DNA of 64,000 nt, taken from NCBI RefSeq assembly GCF_000276605.1, contig NZ_AKJX01000097.1, positions 1 through 64,000 of the forward strand, written 5' to 3'. The number at the start of each line of letters is the position of its first letter. Position 1 is the stretch's first letter. Below the pieces are notes generated by a model. The model was given only the letters and a program-made list of their open reading frames with translations, was not told the origin of the DNA and made no database searches. The stretch comes from Acidovorax sp. CF316 (GTDB lineage Bacteria > Pseudomonadota > Gammaproteobacteria > Burkholderiales > Burkholderiaceae_C). This document shows positions 16,863 through 24,680 of this stretch, piece after piece. The translations under genes and the position numbers were made by a program.

Positions 16863-17858
16863 TCACCCCAGCCCCACCGCCCGCTTCATCTCCACCCCCG
16901 TCAGCCGCAGCCTCGGCCCGCTGAGCAGTTCACACATCCGCGCACTGAGCGGCGCCTGCGCCCCATGCTGCGCAGCCAGCCGCACCACGGCGCCGCAGAT
17001 CGCATCGATCTCGGTCACGCGCCCGGCCTCCAGGTCGTCCCACATGGAGGATCGGGCGCTCGCGTCGATCTGCAGCATGCGCTTGGCAAGGCGGGTGAAC
17101 AGCCAGTTGGGCAGGCGCATGACCTTGGGCAGCATCTGGGGCGACACGGCGGTGACCTGCGCGGGGGTGATACCGGCGCGCGCCATTACGCCCAGGGCCT
17201 CGGCCTGCAGGGCGGCGAAGACGTATCGGCAATCGCGGTCGAGCAGTTCCTCGCGCAGGGGCAGGTTGGACAGGGCATTGACCGGGTTGTTGAGGTTGAG
17301 CAGCAGCTTGCCCCATTGCACGGCGCGGATGTCATCGGGCAGCACGGTGGCCAGGCCGGCGGCGTTGAAGACTGCGGCCACGGGCTCGGTGGCGCCATCG
17401 CGCTGCAGCTGGATGGCGCCGGCCGTGGCGCGGTGCACCTGGGCGCCGCGCAGCACCACGTTGTAGGGCACCATGCCGGCCAGGGCTTTCAAGGCGGGGG
17501 CCTGCGCTGCGATGCGGGCCACGTTGTCCACGCCGTTCTGCAGCGAGATGACGGGTGTGCCGGGCGCGCACGCCGCAGCCAGCTCGCGCGCGGCGCTCTC
17601 GGTGGCGCCGCTTTTCACGCAGAGCAAAATCACGGAGTCGGGGCCCGGCGCGGCCTCGGCCAACGTGCCGGCCACACGCAGTTGCGCGGCTGGCACATGG
17701 GCGCGGTAGCCGTCGAGATCGGTGACGGTGAGTCCTTCACGCGCCAGGGGCTCCATGGCGTGGGGGCGGCCGACCAGGCAGACGCTTTGGCCCTGCGCCG
17801 CAAGGCGCCCCCCGACGTAGCAGCCAATGGCGCCCGCGCCCAACACGATGAAGTTCAT
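16863..17858 (-). CDS. panE: 2-dehydropantoate 2-reductase (ketopantoate reductase family)
   Basis: A 331-residue protein that begins MNFIVLGAGAIGCYVGGRL, the GxGxxG NADPH-binding loop of the ApbA/PanE family. It continues with VILLCVKSGATESAARELA, VISLQNGVDN and the C-terminal-domain signature WGKLLLNLNNPVNALSNLP, with EIDAICGAVV near the end. The reaction is NADPH reduction of 2-dehydropantoate to pantoate in pantothenate synthesis, although many paralogues act on other 2-oxoacids. The ATG at 17856-17858 starts exactly at the Rossmann strand. Confidence 0.88.
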   Translation of the reverse strand: MNFIVLGAGAIGCYVGGRLAAQGQSVCLVGRPHAMEPLAREGLTVTDLDGYRAHVPAAQLRVAGTLAEAAPGPDSVILLCVKSGATESAARELAAACAPGTPVISLQNGVDNVARIAAQAPALKALAGMVPYNVVLRGAQVHRATAGAIQLQRDGATEPVAAVFNAAGLATVLPDDIRAVQWGKLLLNLNNPVNALSNLPLREELLDRDCRYVFAALQAEALGVMARAGITPAQVTAVSPQMLPKVMRLPNWLFTRLAKRMLQIDASARSSMWDDLEAGRVTEIDAICGAVVRLAAQHGAQAPLSARMCELLSGPRLRLTGVEMKRAVGLG

Positions 17859-17920
17859 ACGATGCAGCCCCCTTGATGTTGAGGCGCATTGTGCGGCCAT
17901 GCAGCCGCCGCGTGTGCTGC

Positions 17921-19303
17921 CTATGCGACCGGAGTCGTGGCGGTGACAGGAAACCGCACCACCACCCGCAACCCGCCGAGCCGGGGCGATGCATCGAGCG
18001 CCACGGTGGCGCCATGCGCCTGGGCGATGGCCTGCACTATGGCCAGGCCCAGGCCGCTGCCGGGGGCGCTGTCGGCGGTTTCGCGCACGAAGCGCTGCAT
18101 CACGCGCTCGCGGTGCTCGGGGGGGATACCCGGGCCGCTGTCTTCCACCACCAGCTCCACCGCCCCATCAGCAGCGCGCTGGATCTGCAGGTCCACCTGG
18201 CCGCCGGGGGGCGTGTACTTGACGGCGTTGTCGAGCAGGTTGCGCACCAGCATGCGCAGGGCCTCGGGGCGGCCGGGCACGGGGGCGGGGTCGGATTCGA
18301 GCAGGCCCATGTCCATGCTGCGGGCCTGCGCGGCAGGGGCCACATCGGCCAGGGCGAGCTGGGCCACGGCGCGCAGGTCCACTGTTTCGGTCGGGCTGGC
18401 GGCAGCGGCCTCTTGCCGGGCCAGGGTAAGCAGTTGCTCCACCAGGCGCGTGGCGCGGTCGATGCCGGCGGACAGGCGCTCCACGGCCACGGCGCGCGCT
18501 GCATCGTCGTTGCCCGCGCGCTGCAGCCCTTGCAACTGCAGCCGCAGCGCGGCCAGGGGCGAGCGCAGTTCGTGCGCGGCGTCGGCCACGAAGTGCTGCT
18601 GCGCGGCAAAGGCGCCCTGCACGCGCTCGAACAGCAGGTTGAGCTCGGTCACCAGGGGCTGCACCTCGTCGGGCAGTTCCTCGTCGCTCACGGGGGAGAG
18701 GTCGTCCGCCTGGCGGCGCGCGAGCTGGCGGCGCACGCCCTCCACCGGCGCGAGGGATCGGCTCACGCCCCACCACACGGCCAGCACCAAGAGCGGCGCC
18801 ATCACCGCCAACGGCGCCAGCGTGCGCAGGGCCAGCGCGCGCGCCATACCGCTGCGCACTGCCATGTTCTGCGCCACCTGGATGACCTGCGCGCGCGTCT
18901 GCAACGAGAACACGCGGTAAGTGCCGCCACGCGCCTGCACATTGGTGAAGCCCAGCACCGCGATCTGCGGTAGCGCCGCGCCCACGGCGGATTCAAAGAT
19001 GCGCAGGCCCTCGTTGGTCCACACCTGCACGATGAATTCGTGGTTCTCGTCCTCGCCCGAGAGGCCCTGCCCCAGCTCACGCGCATCGGGCGGCAGGCCG
19101 GCGCGCAGGGCCAGTGCGGTCTGCTGCATGTGGTAGTCGAACAGCGAGTCGGCCTCGTCCAGCGCGCTGCGGTAGGCCAGCACGCCCTGCACCGCGCCCG
19201 CAAGCAGGATGGCCGCGAGCAGAAAGACCAGCAGCTGCGCGCGCAGGGAGCGTGGCAGCAGCGCCGTGCGCCAGGACCTGGGCTGCGTTGTGGTCATCGT
19301 CAT
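17921..19303 (-). CDS. Two-component sensor histidine kinase (QseC/TctE type)
   Basis: A 460-residue kinase. A first membrane span lies at about 24-44, a periplasmic sensor region at about 45-155, a second span at about 162-180 and a HAMP-type linker follows. The H-box is DAAHELRSPLAAL with the phospho-accepting His at 244. The N-box RNLLDNAVKY is at 354-363, the G1 box DSGPGIP at 388 and the G2 box GSGLGL at 415. The extracellular part resembles QseC-type dCache-less sensors. The start ATG overlaps the response regulator stop (ATGA), so the two are translationally coupled. Confidence 0.92.
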   Translation of the reverse strand: MTMTTTQPRSWRTALLPRSLRAQLLVFLLAAILLAGAVQGVLAYRSALDEADSLFDYHMQQTALALRAGLPPDARELGQGLSGEDENHEFIVQVWTNEGLRIFESAVGAALPQIAVLGFTNVQARGGTYRVFSLQTRAQVIQVAQNMAVRSGMARALALRTLAPLAVMAPLLVLAVWWGVSRSLAPVEGVRRQLARRQADDLSPVSDEELPDEVQPLVTELNLLFERVQGAFAAQQHFVADAAHELRSPLAALRLQLQGLQRAGNDDAARAVAVERLSAGIDRATRLVEQLLTLARQEAAAASPTETVDLRAVAQLALADVAPAAQARSMDMGLLESDPAPVPGRPEALRMLVRNLLDNAVKYTPPGGQVDLQIQRAADGAVELVVEDSGPGIPPEHRERVMQRFVRETADSAPGSGLGLAIVQAIAQAHGATVALDASPRLGGLRVVVRFPVTATTPVA

Positions 19304-19959
19304 GCTTTCGGGACGAGGTAGCCGACCCCGCGCACGTTCAACAGGATGTCCGCCCCCAGCTTCTTGCGCAGGCCGTGGATGTACACCTCCACCGCGTTGC
19401 TGCTGACCTCGTCGCCCCAGCCGTAGAGCTTGTCTTCGAGCTGCTGGCGCGACAGCACCAGGCCCGGGCGCGCGAGCAGGGGCTCCAGCACGGCCCATTC
19501 GCGGCCCGAGAGGACCACGGGAACGCCGTTGACGCTGGCCTCGCGGGTGCTGGGGTTGATGCTCACGCCCTTGTGCTCGTACACCGGCTCGGCCCGGCCG
19601 GCAGCGCGGCGCAGCAGTGCGCGGATGCGGGCCAGCAGCTCATCGAGGTCATAGGGCTTGAGCACGTAGTCATCGGCCCCGGCGTCGAGCCCCTCGATGC
19701 GCTGGGCCACGGCGTCGCGCGCGGTGGCCACCAGCACGGGGGTGCGGTCCTTGCGCGTGCGCAGGTCGCGCAGCACGGCGATGCCGTCGCGCTTGGGCAG
19801 GCCCAGGTCCAGCATCACCAGGTCATAGGCGTTGGCGCGCAGGGCCGTGTCGGCGGCATCGCCATCGCGCACCCAGTCCACGGCATAGCCCTCGGCGCGC
19901 AGCAGGTCCTGCACGGCCTCGCCGATCATGGGGTCGTCTTCTACGAGGAGCAGGCGCAT
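19300..19959 (-). CDS. OmpR-family response regulator (QseB/TctD type)
   Basis: A 219-residue regulator. The receiver domain covers 1-115 with acidic pocket E7-D8-D9 (LLLVEDDP) and phospho-acceptor D51 in LVMLDLGLP, and the KPYD lysine near 102. A winged-helix DNA-binding domain covers about 125-219 (LSGREWAVLEPLLARPG, ending LNVRGVGYLV). It overlaps the downstream kinase gene by 4 bp. The protease gene lies upstream on the same strand beyond a terminator, and its promoter region contains an 11-bp tandem repeat that fits this type of regulator. Confidence 0.93.
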   Translation of the reverse strand: MRLLLVEDDPMIGEAVQDLLRAEGYAVDWVRDGDAADTALRANAYDLVMLDLGLPKRDGIAVLRDLRTRKDRTPVLVATARDAVAQRIEGLDAGADDYVLKPYDLDELLARIRALLRRAAGRAEPVYEHKGVSINPSTREASVNGVPVVLSGREWAVLEPLLARPGLVLSRQQLEDKLYGWGDEVSSNAVEVYIHGLRKKLGADILLNVRGVGYLVPKA

Positions 19960-19994
19960 GGTGCGGCAAGCATAGCGAAAGAAAGATGGATGGA

Positions 19995-20022
19995 AAAAGG
20001 GGCTGCCGAAGCAGCCCCTTTC
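19995..20022 (-). terminator. Intrinsic terminator after the DegP/DegQ-type gene
   Basis: On the minus strand a 10-bp stem (AAGGGGCTGC/GCAGCCCCTT) with a TTCG tetraloop is followed by TTTT. It lies 12 bp past the protease stop codon and upstream of the response regulator, so it should separate the two transcripts. Confidence 0.85.
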
Positions 20023-20034
20023 ATGCGGGAACGA

Positions 20035-21567
20035 TCAGCCCAGGCGCACAGGGACAAAGATCTTGTCGCCGTTGCGCTCGATCAAGAGCGCCACCGACTT
20101 GCCCGCCTTGGCCATGGCCGCACGCACCTGCTCGATGTCCTTGGCCGGCGCGCCGTTGATGGCCAGCAGCACGTCGCCGGGCTGCACGCCGGCGGCGGCG
20201 GCCGGGCCGCGCGCCTGCTCGATCACCAGGCCCGCGCCCAGGCCCGTCTCGCGGCGCTCATCGGCGTCCAGCGGGCGCAGCGACAGGCCCAGTTGGCCCT
20301 TGCCCACGGCATCGTCGGCCTTGGCCACGGCCTTGCCCTTGTCGCTGGCATCGCCCAGGGTGGCGGTCAGCTCCACGGGCTTGCCATGGCGCCACACCGA
20401 CAGGCGCGCCTTCTGCCCGGGCTGGGCCTGGCCCACCCAGGCCGGCAGGTCGCCCGAGGCCACGATGGGCTGGCCGTCCACCTGGCGGATCACGTCGCCC
20501 GCCTGCAGGCCGGCCTTGTCGGCCGGGCTGTCCTTGGTGACGCTGGCCACCAGCGCGCCCTCGGGCTTGTCGAGCTGGAAGGACTCGGCAAACGCCTGGT
20601 TCACCTCCTGCACGGCCACACCGAGCTGCGCATGGCGCACCTTGCCGGTGGCCACGATCTGCGACTTGATCTTGTCGGCCAGCTCGATAGGGATGGCGAA
20701 CGACACGCCCTGGTAGCCACCCGAGCGGCTGTAGATCTGCGAGTTGATGCCCACCACCTCGCCACGCCCGTTGAACAGCGGGCCACCGGAGTTGCCGGGG
20801 TTCACCGCCACGTCGGTCTGGATGAAGGGCACCAGGCTGTCGTCGGGCAGCGAGCGGCCCTTGGCGCTGACCACGCCGGCGGTCACGCTGTTCTCGAAGC
20901 CAAACGGCGAGCCGATGGCCAGCACCCATTCGCCGACCTGCAGGTCACGCGTGCTGCCCAGGCGCACCGTGGGCAGGTTCTTGGCGTCGATCTTGAGCAC
21001 GGCCACATCGGTCTTGGGGTCGGCGCCCAGCACCTTGGCGCGGAACTCGCGCCGGTCCGTGAGCTTGACCATCACCTCGCTCGCGCCCTTGACCACGTGG
21101 GCATTGGTCAGCACCAGCCCGTCGGCGCTGACGATGAAGCCCGAGCCCTGGCCGTGCGTGGGCACATTGGGCTGCGCGCCACCACCGGCACCGGGAACGC
21201 CGAAGCGGCGGAAGAACTCGTAGAAGGGGTCATCGGGGTCCAGGCCAGGGGCCTGGCGCTTTTGCTGCTGGCGCGCGGTGGGCTGCTCGTCATCGTCGTC
21301 CCCGTTCATGGAGGTGCGGGTGCTGCCCGTCACGCTGATGTTGACCACGGCCGGGCCGTTCTGCGCGGTGATCTGCGCAAAGCTGGGCAGCGCCGCGCCC
21401 GAAGGCAAGGCGGCCTGTTGCGCCACCACGGGTGCCGGCACCGGAGCCGAGGCCCGCGCCTGGTGCCCGCTGATGAGCCCGACGCTCGCGGCGCCCAGGG
21501 CCCCTGCGGCCACCAGCGCGGCGATCAGGCGGCGGGGGGTGGATGCGACAAAGCTGGAGGTGTTCAT
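20035..21567 (-). CDS. DegP/DegQ/MucD-type periplasmic serine protease
   Basis: A 510-residue HtrA-family protease. A signal/anchor segment covers about 13-33, then a linker, then the trypsin-like domain with the triad His157 (TNAHVV), Asp187 (TDVAVLKI) and Ser260 (NPGNSGGPL). Two PDZ domains follow (about 300-390 and 415-505). It degrades or refolds damaged envelope proteins. Family length is usually 450-500; the excess is an Asp-rich and Gln-rich insert near residues 88-105. The adjacent response regulator/kinase pair and a tandem repeat upstream suggest stress-dependent control. Confidence 0.93.
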   Translation of the reverse strand: MNTSSFVASTPRRLIAALVAAGALGAASVGLISGHQARASAPVPAPVVAQQAALPSGAALPSFAQITAQNGPAVVNISVTGSTRTSMNGDDDDEQPTARQQQKRQAPGLDPDDPFYEFFRRFGVPGAGGGAQPNVPTHGQGSGFIVSADGLVLTNAHVVKGASEVMVKLTDRREFRAKVLGADPKTDVAVLKIDAKNLPTVRLGSTRDLQVGEWVLAIGSPFGFENSVTAGVVSAKGRSLPDDSLVPFIQTDVAVNPGNSGGPLFNGRGEVVGINSQIYSRSGGYQGVSFAIPIELADKIKSQIVATGKVRHAQLGVAVQEVNQAFAESFQLDKPEGALVASVTKDSPADKAGLQAGDVIRQVDGQPIVASGDLPAWVGQAQPGQKARLSVWRHGKPVELTATLGDASDKGKAVAKADDAVGKGQLGLSLRPLDADERRETGLGAGLVIEQARGPAAAAGVQPGDVLLAINGAPAKDIEQVRAAMAKAGKSVALLIERNGDKIFVPVRLG

Positions 21568-21626
21568 GGTGGTCTGCCTTTCCTAGCAAGAGATTTGCTG
21601 TGATGGAAGGCAGTTTCCCGGCGGAC

Positions 21627-21648
21627 ACTTAGGCGAAACTTAGGCGGT
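21627..21648 (-). promoter_or_regulatory. Tandem 11-bp repeat, candidate OmpR-type regulator site
   Basis: The plus strand reads ACTTAGGCGAA then ACTTAGGCGGT: two direct copies with an exact 11-bp period (one helical turn), 9 of 11 positions identical. They lie about 60-80 bp upstream of the protease start. This is the geometry bound by OmpR/PhoB-family dimers, and the CTTAG core resembles the CTTAA half-sites known for PmrA/QseB regulators. The obvious candidate is the response regulator at 19300-19959. Confidence 0.5.
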
Positions 21649-21862
21649 TGACCCCAACCGGCCCATCGGCGCTGGCCAGCTGCTGGACCTGTGCACGCTG
21701 GCACGGTGGGTGCGCGAGGCGCGCAGGCAACCAAGCCAAGGCCTGCTGCGGACAGGTCATTTCTCAAGCTCAGTAGGTCGGCTTTTGGGGGTGATCCAGA
21801 GCCATGAACGACCAGCCAGACTTTCGCAATCGGCCAGGATGGGAGTCACCACAGCGACGGGG

Positions 21863-22267
21863 TCAGACGGCACCTTCTTGCTCAAGAGTCAGCTTGATGG
21901 ACTGGAGGCCCGCCTGCACCATTGCCTCGATGCTTGGAGCTATTGAATCGGGCAGCACATCCACGGACCAAATGAACCGGCAAGACCCCGGACCTTCCGG
22001 CACCACTTGGGCAGAGGCATTGTGGTGTGCAATGCGCTCACTGATCGCCGACCAGGAGACGCGCCGGTTCGACTCGCTGATGGCGACGATTCGCTCGGTT
22101 GTTCTGACCCCATTGGCGAACGTCAGGAGGCGGGCACTGCCATCGAACTCGCACTCGACCACGAAGCCTCGCACCAGGCGAGTGTGCAGGTTGCCTACGT
22201 CACGAAGTGCATCCCAGGCCTTGTCAGCTCCGACATTGAGCAAAATGCTGTGAGAGAAGTACGCCAC
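21863..22267 (-). CDS. SRPBCC family (polyketide cyclase-like) protein
   Basis: A 134-residue START/Bet v1-like protein with the family pattern: SILLNVGADKAWDALRDVGN at the start, CEFDGSARLLTFANG in the middle, and a long C-terminal helix (SIAPSIEAMVQAGLQSIKLT). Ligand and role are unknown. It is isolated: 295 bp of gene-free DNA lie between it and the protease gene start, and 154 bp separate it from galM. Confidence 0.85.
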   Translation of the reverse strand: MAYFSHSILLNVGADKAWDALRDVGNLHTRLVRGFVVECEFDGSARLLTFANGVRTTERIVAISESNRRVSWSAISERIAHHNASAQVVPEGPGSCRFIWSVDVLPDSIAPSIEAMVQAGLQSIKLTLEQEGAV

Positions 22268-22421
22268 GACTGCCTCCGCTTTGATTGGACAGGCGAAGTG
22301 TGCGCAAAAGCTGGCGGTTTGACTCGCCGAATTCGGACATCTTCATCCACGCCCTTGCTATCTCCGCGCCGGGGGCCATGCCAACGCAAGCGCGATGGCT
22401 GGCCGCCAGGCCCGCGGATCA

Positions 22422-23555
22422 CTACATGAACCGGTACACGATGGCCCCGTGCTCCAGCTCGCCCGGCGCCAGCCAGCGCTTGGGAAACGCCGGGTGATTG
22501 GGTGCGTCGGGGTACTCCATGGGCTCAAGGCAGATGCCGTCGCCGGGCTGCCACAGCCAGCCGTCCGTGCCCTCGGCATTGCCGCCCCGCCCCCGGTCGC
22601 GCGCCGGGTCGGCCTTGAGGCCGTGGCCCGCGTACACCTGCACGCCGGGCGCGGTGCTCCACACCTGCATGCTGCGGCCGCTCACGGGCTCGCGCAGGCG
22701 CGCGGCCAGGCGCAGGCCCGGGGTGCCAGCCGGCAGGGCAAAGGGTGCGCGGGCCGAGACGCCGCTGTCGAGCACCAGGTAGTGGTCCAGCCCGCCGGCC
22801 AGGGCCAACCGGTCGCTGGAGGGGTTGGCCGGCTGGGCAATGGCCTCGCCCACCGTGCGCAGCTCGCGAAAATCGAAGACCGTGCCCTGCACCTCCTCGA
22901 CCTGGCCCAGCGGGCACAGGTCCAGCGCCAGCGGCACATAGTGGCTGGCCGGCACCTGCAACTGGTGGCGGTGCGTGCTGCCATGGCCCGCCAGGTTGAA
23001 GAAGGCATGGCCCGTGATGTTGGCGATGGTGGGCGCATCGCCCCCAGCCTCGGCCGTCCAGGCCATCTGCAGCGCGTTGTCGGGCGTGACGGCAATGCGC
23101 ACCGTGAGCCGCACCGTGCCGGGCACGCCATCGTCCTCGGTGCGGAACACATGGCTCAGCACCAGGGCATCGGCCTGCACCTCGTCCACCGCAAACACCT
23201 GAAAGCGGCTGCCGCGCGGCCCGCCATGGTGGTGGTGCGGGCCGCTGTTGGTGGGAAGCTGCAGCGTCAGCGTGCCGCCGGGCAGCGCCAGTTGCCCGCT
23301 GCGCACCCGCCCGGCCCAGCGGCCTATGAGGGCGCCCATGGAAAGCTGCCCATCCAGGTAGCCCTGCAGGCTGTCGTACCCCAGCGCCACATCCACCAGG
23401 CCGCCCTGCCCATCGGGCACCGCAATCTGCACCAGCCGCGCACCGTAGTTGCTCACAGCCACCTGCATCCCGCCCTCGCCCCGCAGGGTGTAGAGGTCGG
23501 TGCGCTGGCCGTGCAGGGTTTGCTGGAATGCTTCGCGGTGGAGGGTGTGGGGCAT
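22422..23555 (-). CDS. galM: Aldose 1-epimerase (galactose mutarotase)
   Basis: A 377-residue mutarotase, slightly longer than the usual 340-350. Conserved elements include VSNYGARLVQIAVPDGQG, the GPHHHHGG loop, ITGHAFFNLAGHGSTHRHQL (containing a catalytic-type His region), TVFDFRELRTVGEAI, and a C-terminal DGICLEPMEYPDAPNH with the catalytic-type Glu. It interconverts alpha and beta anomers of hexoses in the cytosol. A decayed duplicate of its first 130 bp lies at 24032-24162, on the far side of the Imm50-like gene. Confidence 0.9.
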   Translation of the reverse strand: MPHTLHREAFQQTLHGQRTDLYTLRGEGGMQVAVSNYGARLVQIAVPDGQGGLVDVALGYDSLQGYLDGQLSMGALIGRWAGRVRSGQLALPGGTLTLQLPTNSGPHHHHGGPRGSRFQVFAVDEVQADALVLSHVFRTEDDGVPGTVRLTVRIAVTPDNALQMAWTAEAGGDAPTIANITGHAFFNLAGHGSTHRHQLQVPASHYVPLALDLCPLGQVEEVQGTVFDFRELRTVGEAIAQPANPSSDRLALAGGLDHYLVLDSGVSARAPFALPAGTPGLRLAARLREPVSGRSMQVWSTAPGVQVYAGHGLKADPARDRGRGGNAEGTDGWLWQPGDGICLEPMEYPDAPNHPAFPKRWLAPGELEHGAIVYRFM

Positions 23556-23567
23556 GGGGGGGGGAGT

Positions 23568-24020
23568 TTATGCGGGGGCGATTTCCGGCGGCTTCAAGAT
23601 CTCTCTTTTCCCCAGCACCTCAATAGTGAAACACTTGAACGAAGCGTGGACCGTCTGTCCACGGGTGCCGATTTCCACGCAAATGAAAGGTGGCAAAGGG
23701 GTTGTTCCATCGGCATAGAAACCCCTTGCCTCCACATCGAAAGACAACGCTTCAATCACGTTGTCATGGTTGAAGTAACTCATATCAATGGAGGAGCATT
23801 CAAAAAATACCATGTCCAGTACGTAAGGTGGGTCCTCGTGCGAAAACTCCAGAGAAGCCTCTATGACAGGATCTTCAAAGCCACCCATGTCCGGGCTGTA
23901 GTTACCCCGCTTGAACCCCAGTGAAATGACGCGCGATTCACTGAAACTTTGAAGGCCACCGCTTTCTTCAAAGATGCAGGAGGAGTTCACTATCTTCTGC
24001 TTCAGGTCAAATTCATGCAT
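23568..24020 (-). CDS. Imm50-like immunity protein candidate
   Basis: A 150-residue acidic soluble protein whose DNA is visibly AT-richer than its neighbours. Its second half carries the pattern I associate with immunity protein family 50: a strand with VFFECSSID, then SYFNHDNVIEALSFDV (NH-x-NVI), and near the end HASFKCFTIEVLG (FxC then a V-containing strand). Immunity proteins neutralise polymorphic toxins delivered by contact-dependent or type VI systems; no toxin gene is in the window, so this would be an orphan. GGGAG sits well before the ATG at 24018-24020. The last codons and the stop fall in sequence duplicated around galM. Confidence 0.55.
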   Translation of the reverse strand: MHEFDLKQKIVNSSCIFEESGGLQSFSESRVISLGFKRGNYSPDMGGFEDPVIEASLEFSHEDPPYVLDMVFFECSSIDMSYFNHDNVIEALSFDVEARGFYADGTTPLPPFICVEIGTRGQTVHASFKCFTIEVLGKREILKPPEIAPA

Positions 24021-24031
24021 GTCATCTCCCG

Positions 24032-24162
24032 TCAATAGTCCTGCAGGCTGTCGGCGCCCAGCGCCACGTCTACTAGCCCGCCTTCGCCCCGAAGGGTGAA
24101 CAAGTCGGTGCACTGGCCGTGCCAGATCTGCTGGAATGCCTCGCGGTGGATGCGTGGGACAT
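24032..24162 (-). pseudogene. Truncated and frameshifted copy of the galM 5' end
   Basis: The sequence matches the first part of galM: HREAFQQIWHGQCTDLFTLR corresponds to HREAFQQTLHGQRTDLYTLR, and then GGLVDVALGADSLQDY corresponds to GGLVDVALGYDSLQGY. About 22 codons between the two blocks are deleted. Compared with galM, one base is missing just after the ATG, which shifts the frame, and a stop follows DSLQDY. The 17 bp upstream of both ATGs (CCGCATAAACTCCCCC) are shared too, so the copied unit included the galM leader. Confidence 0.8.
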
Positions 24163-24273
24163 GGGGGAGTTTATGCGGGGCGGCAGCTTGCTTCTGGTCA
24201 GTTTGGAAAGGCCTGGGCTCCGAAACATGCGCTGCTACGATGGTGGCTACCGGTCTGACACTAGCATCCCCCA

Positions 24274-24582
24274 ATGCAAAAATTCCCTGTTCCGCGGAAC
24301 GCACAAGCAACTGTTATCGAATGGGCGCCCGAACTTGCAGCCCAGATTGGCAAAAGCGCCGACGACCTCCATCGGAATACAGAGTCGATCCCCTTCCCGC
24401 ATGACACCGTTCGCGTCGAACTGATGGATCAGTCGGTAGTCGAGTTCAGGAACGCTTTGTTCGTGGTGAGCGAGGCGAAGCGCGCCATCGCCATCTTCAC
24501 CGAGCATTGTGAGCACCACGTGCTTCCGTACCACGAAGCCAAAGTATTTGTTTGTGGTGAACTGCGCTATTCGCAGGCGTAG
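24274..24582 (+). CDS. Small conserved hypothetical protein
   Basis: A 102-residue protein: a predicted alpha/beta fold with TVRVELMDQSVVEFRNALFV, SEAKRAIAIFTEHCEHHVLP and a C-terminal EAKVFVCGELRYSQA strand. I have seen close relatives only as hypothetical proteins in Comamonadaceae and Pseudomonas; no function is assigned. The opposite strand also has an open frame over the same bases, but this frame has the better amino-acid pattern. It lies between the galM fragment and the HNH nuclease gene. Confidence 0.6.
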   Translation: MQKFPVPRNAQATVIEWAPELAAQIGKSADDLHRNTESIPFPHDTVRVELMDQSVVEFRNALFVVSEAKRAIAIFTEHCEHHVLPYHEAKVFVCGELRYSQA

Positions 24583-24680
24583 CGCAGATGCTCGCTTCGG
24601 ACCCTGGGTGCCCAGGGAGGCGGGAACGCAAGGCAGGTTGCTAGGTGGCACAGCTGTGCCATGCCCACTCGACTTTTGAC

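Noticed and set aside
19114-21603. Very long plus-strand open frame (829 codons) opposite the two-component and protease genes
   Set aside because: Same GC-driven antisense effect; the minus-strand genes have intact catalytic motifs along its whole length.
24032-24310. 92-codon open frame that includes galM-like sequence
   Set aside because: The galM-like part has an internal deletion and is frameshifted relative to the copied ATG, and the upstream extension has no homology, so it is a fragment and not a gene.
24247-24651. Minus-strand frame of 134 codons opposite the small conserved gene
   Set aside because: The plus-strand frame has better codon pattern and a plausible fold; the minus frame crosses the galM-fragment promoter side without support.
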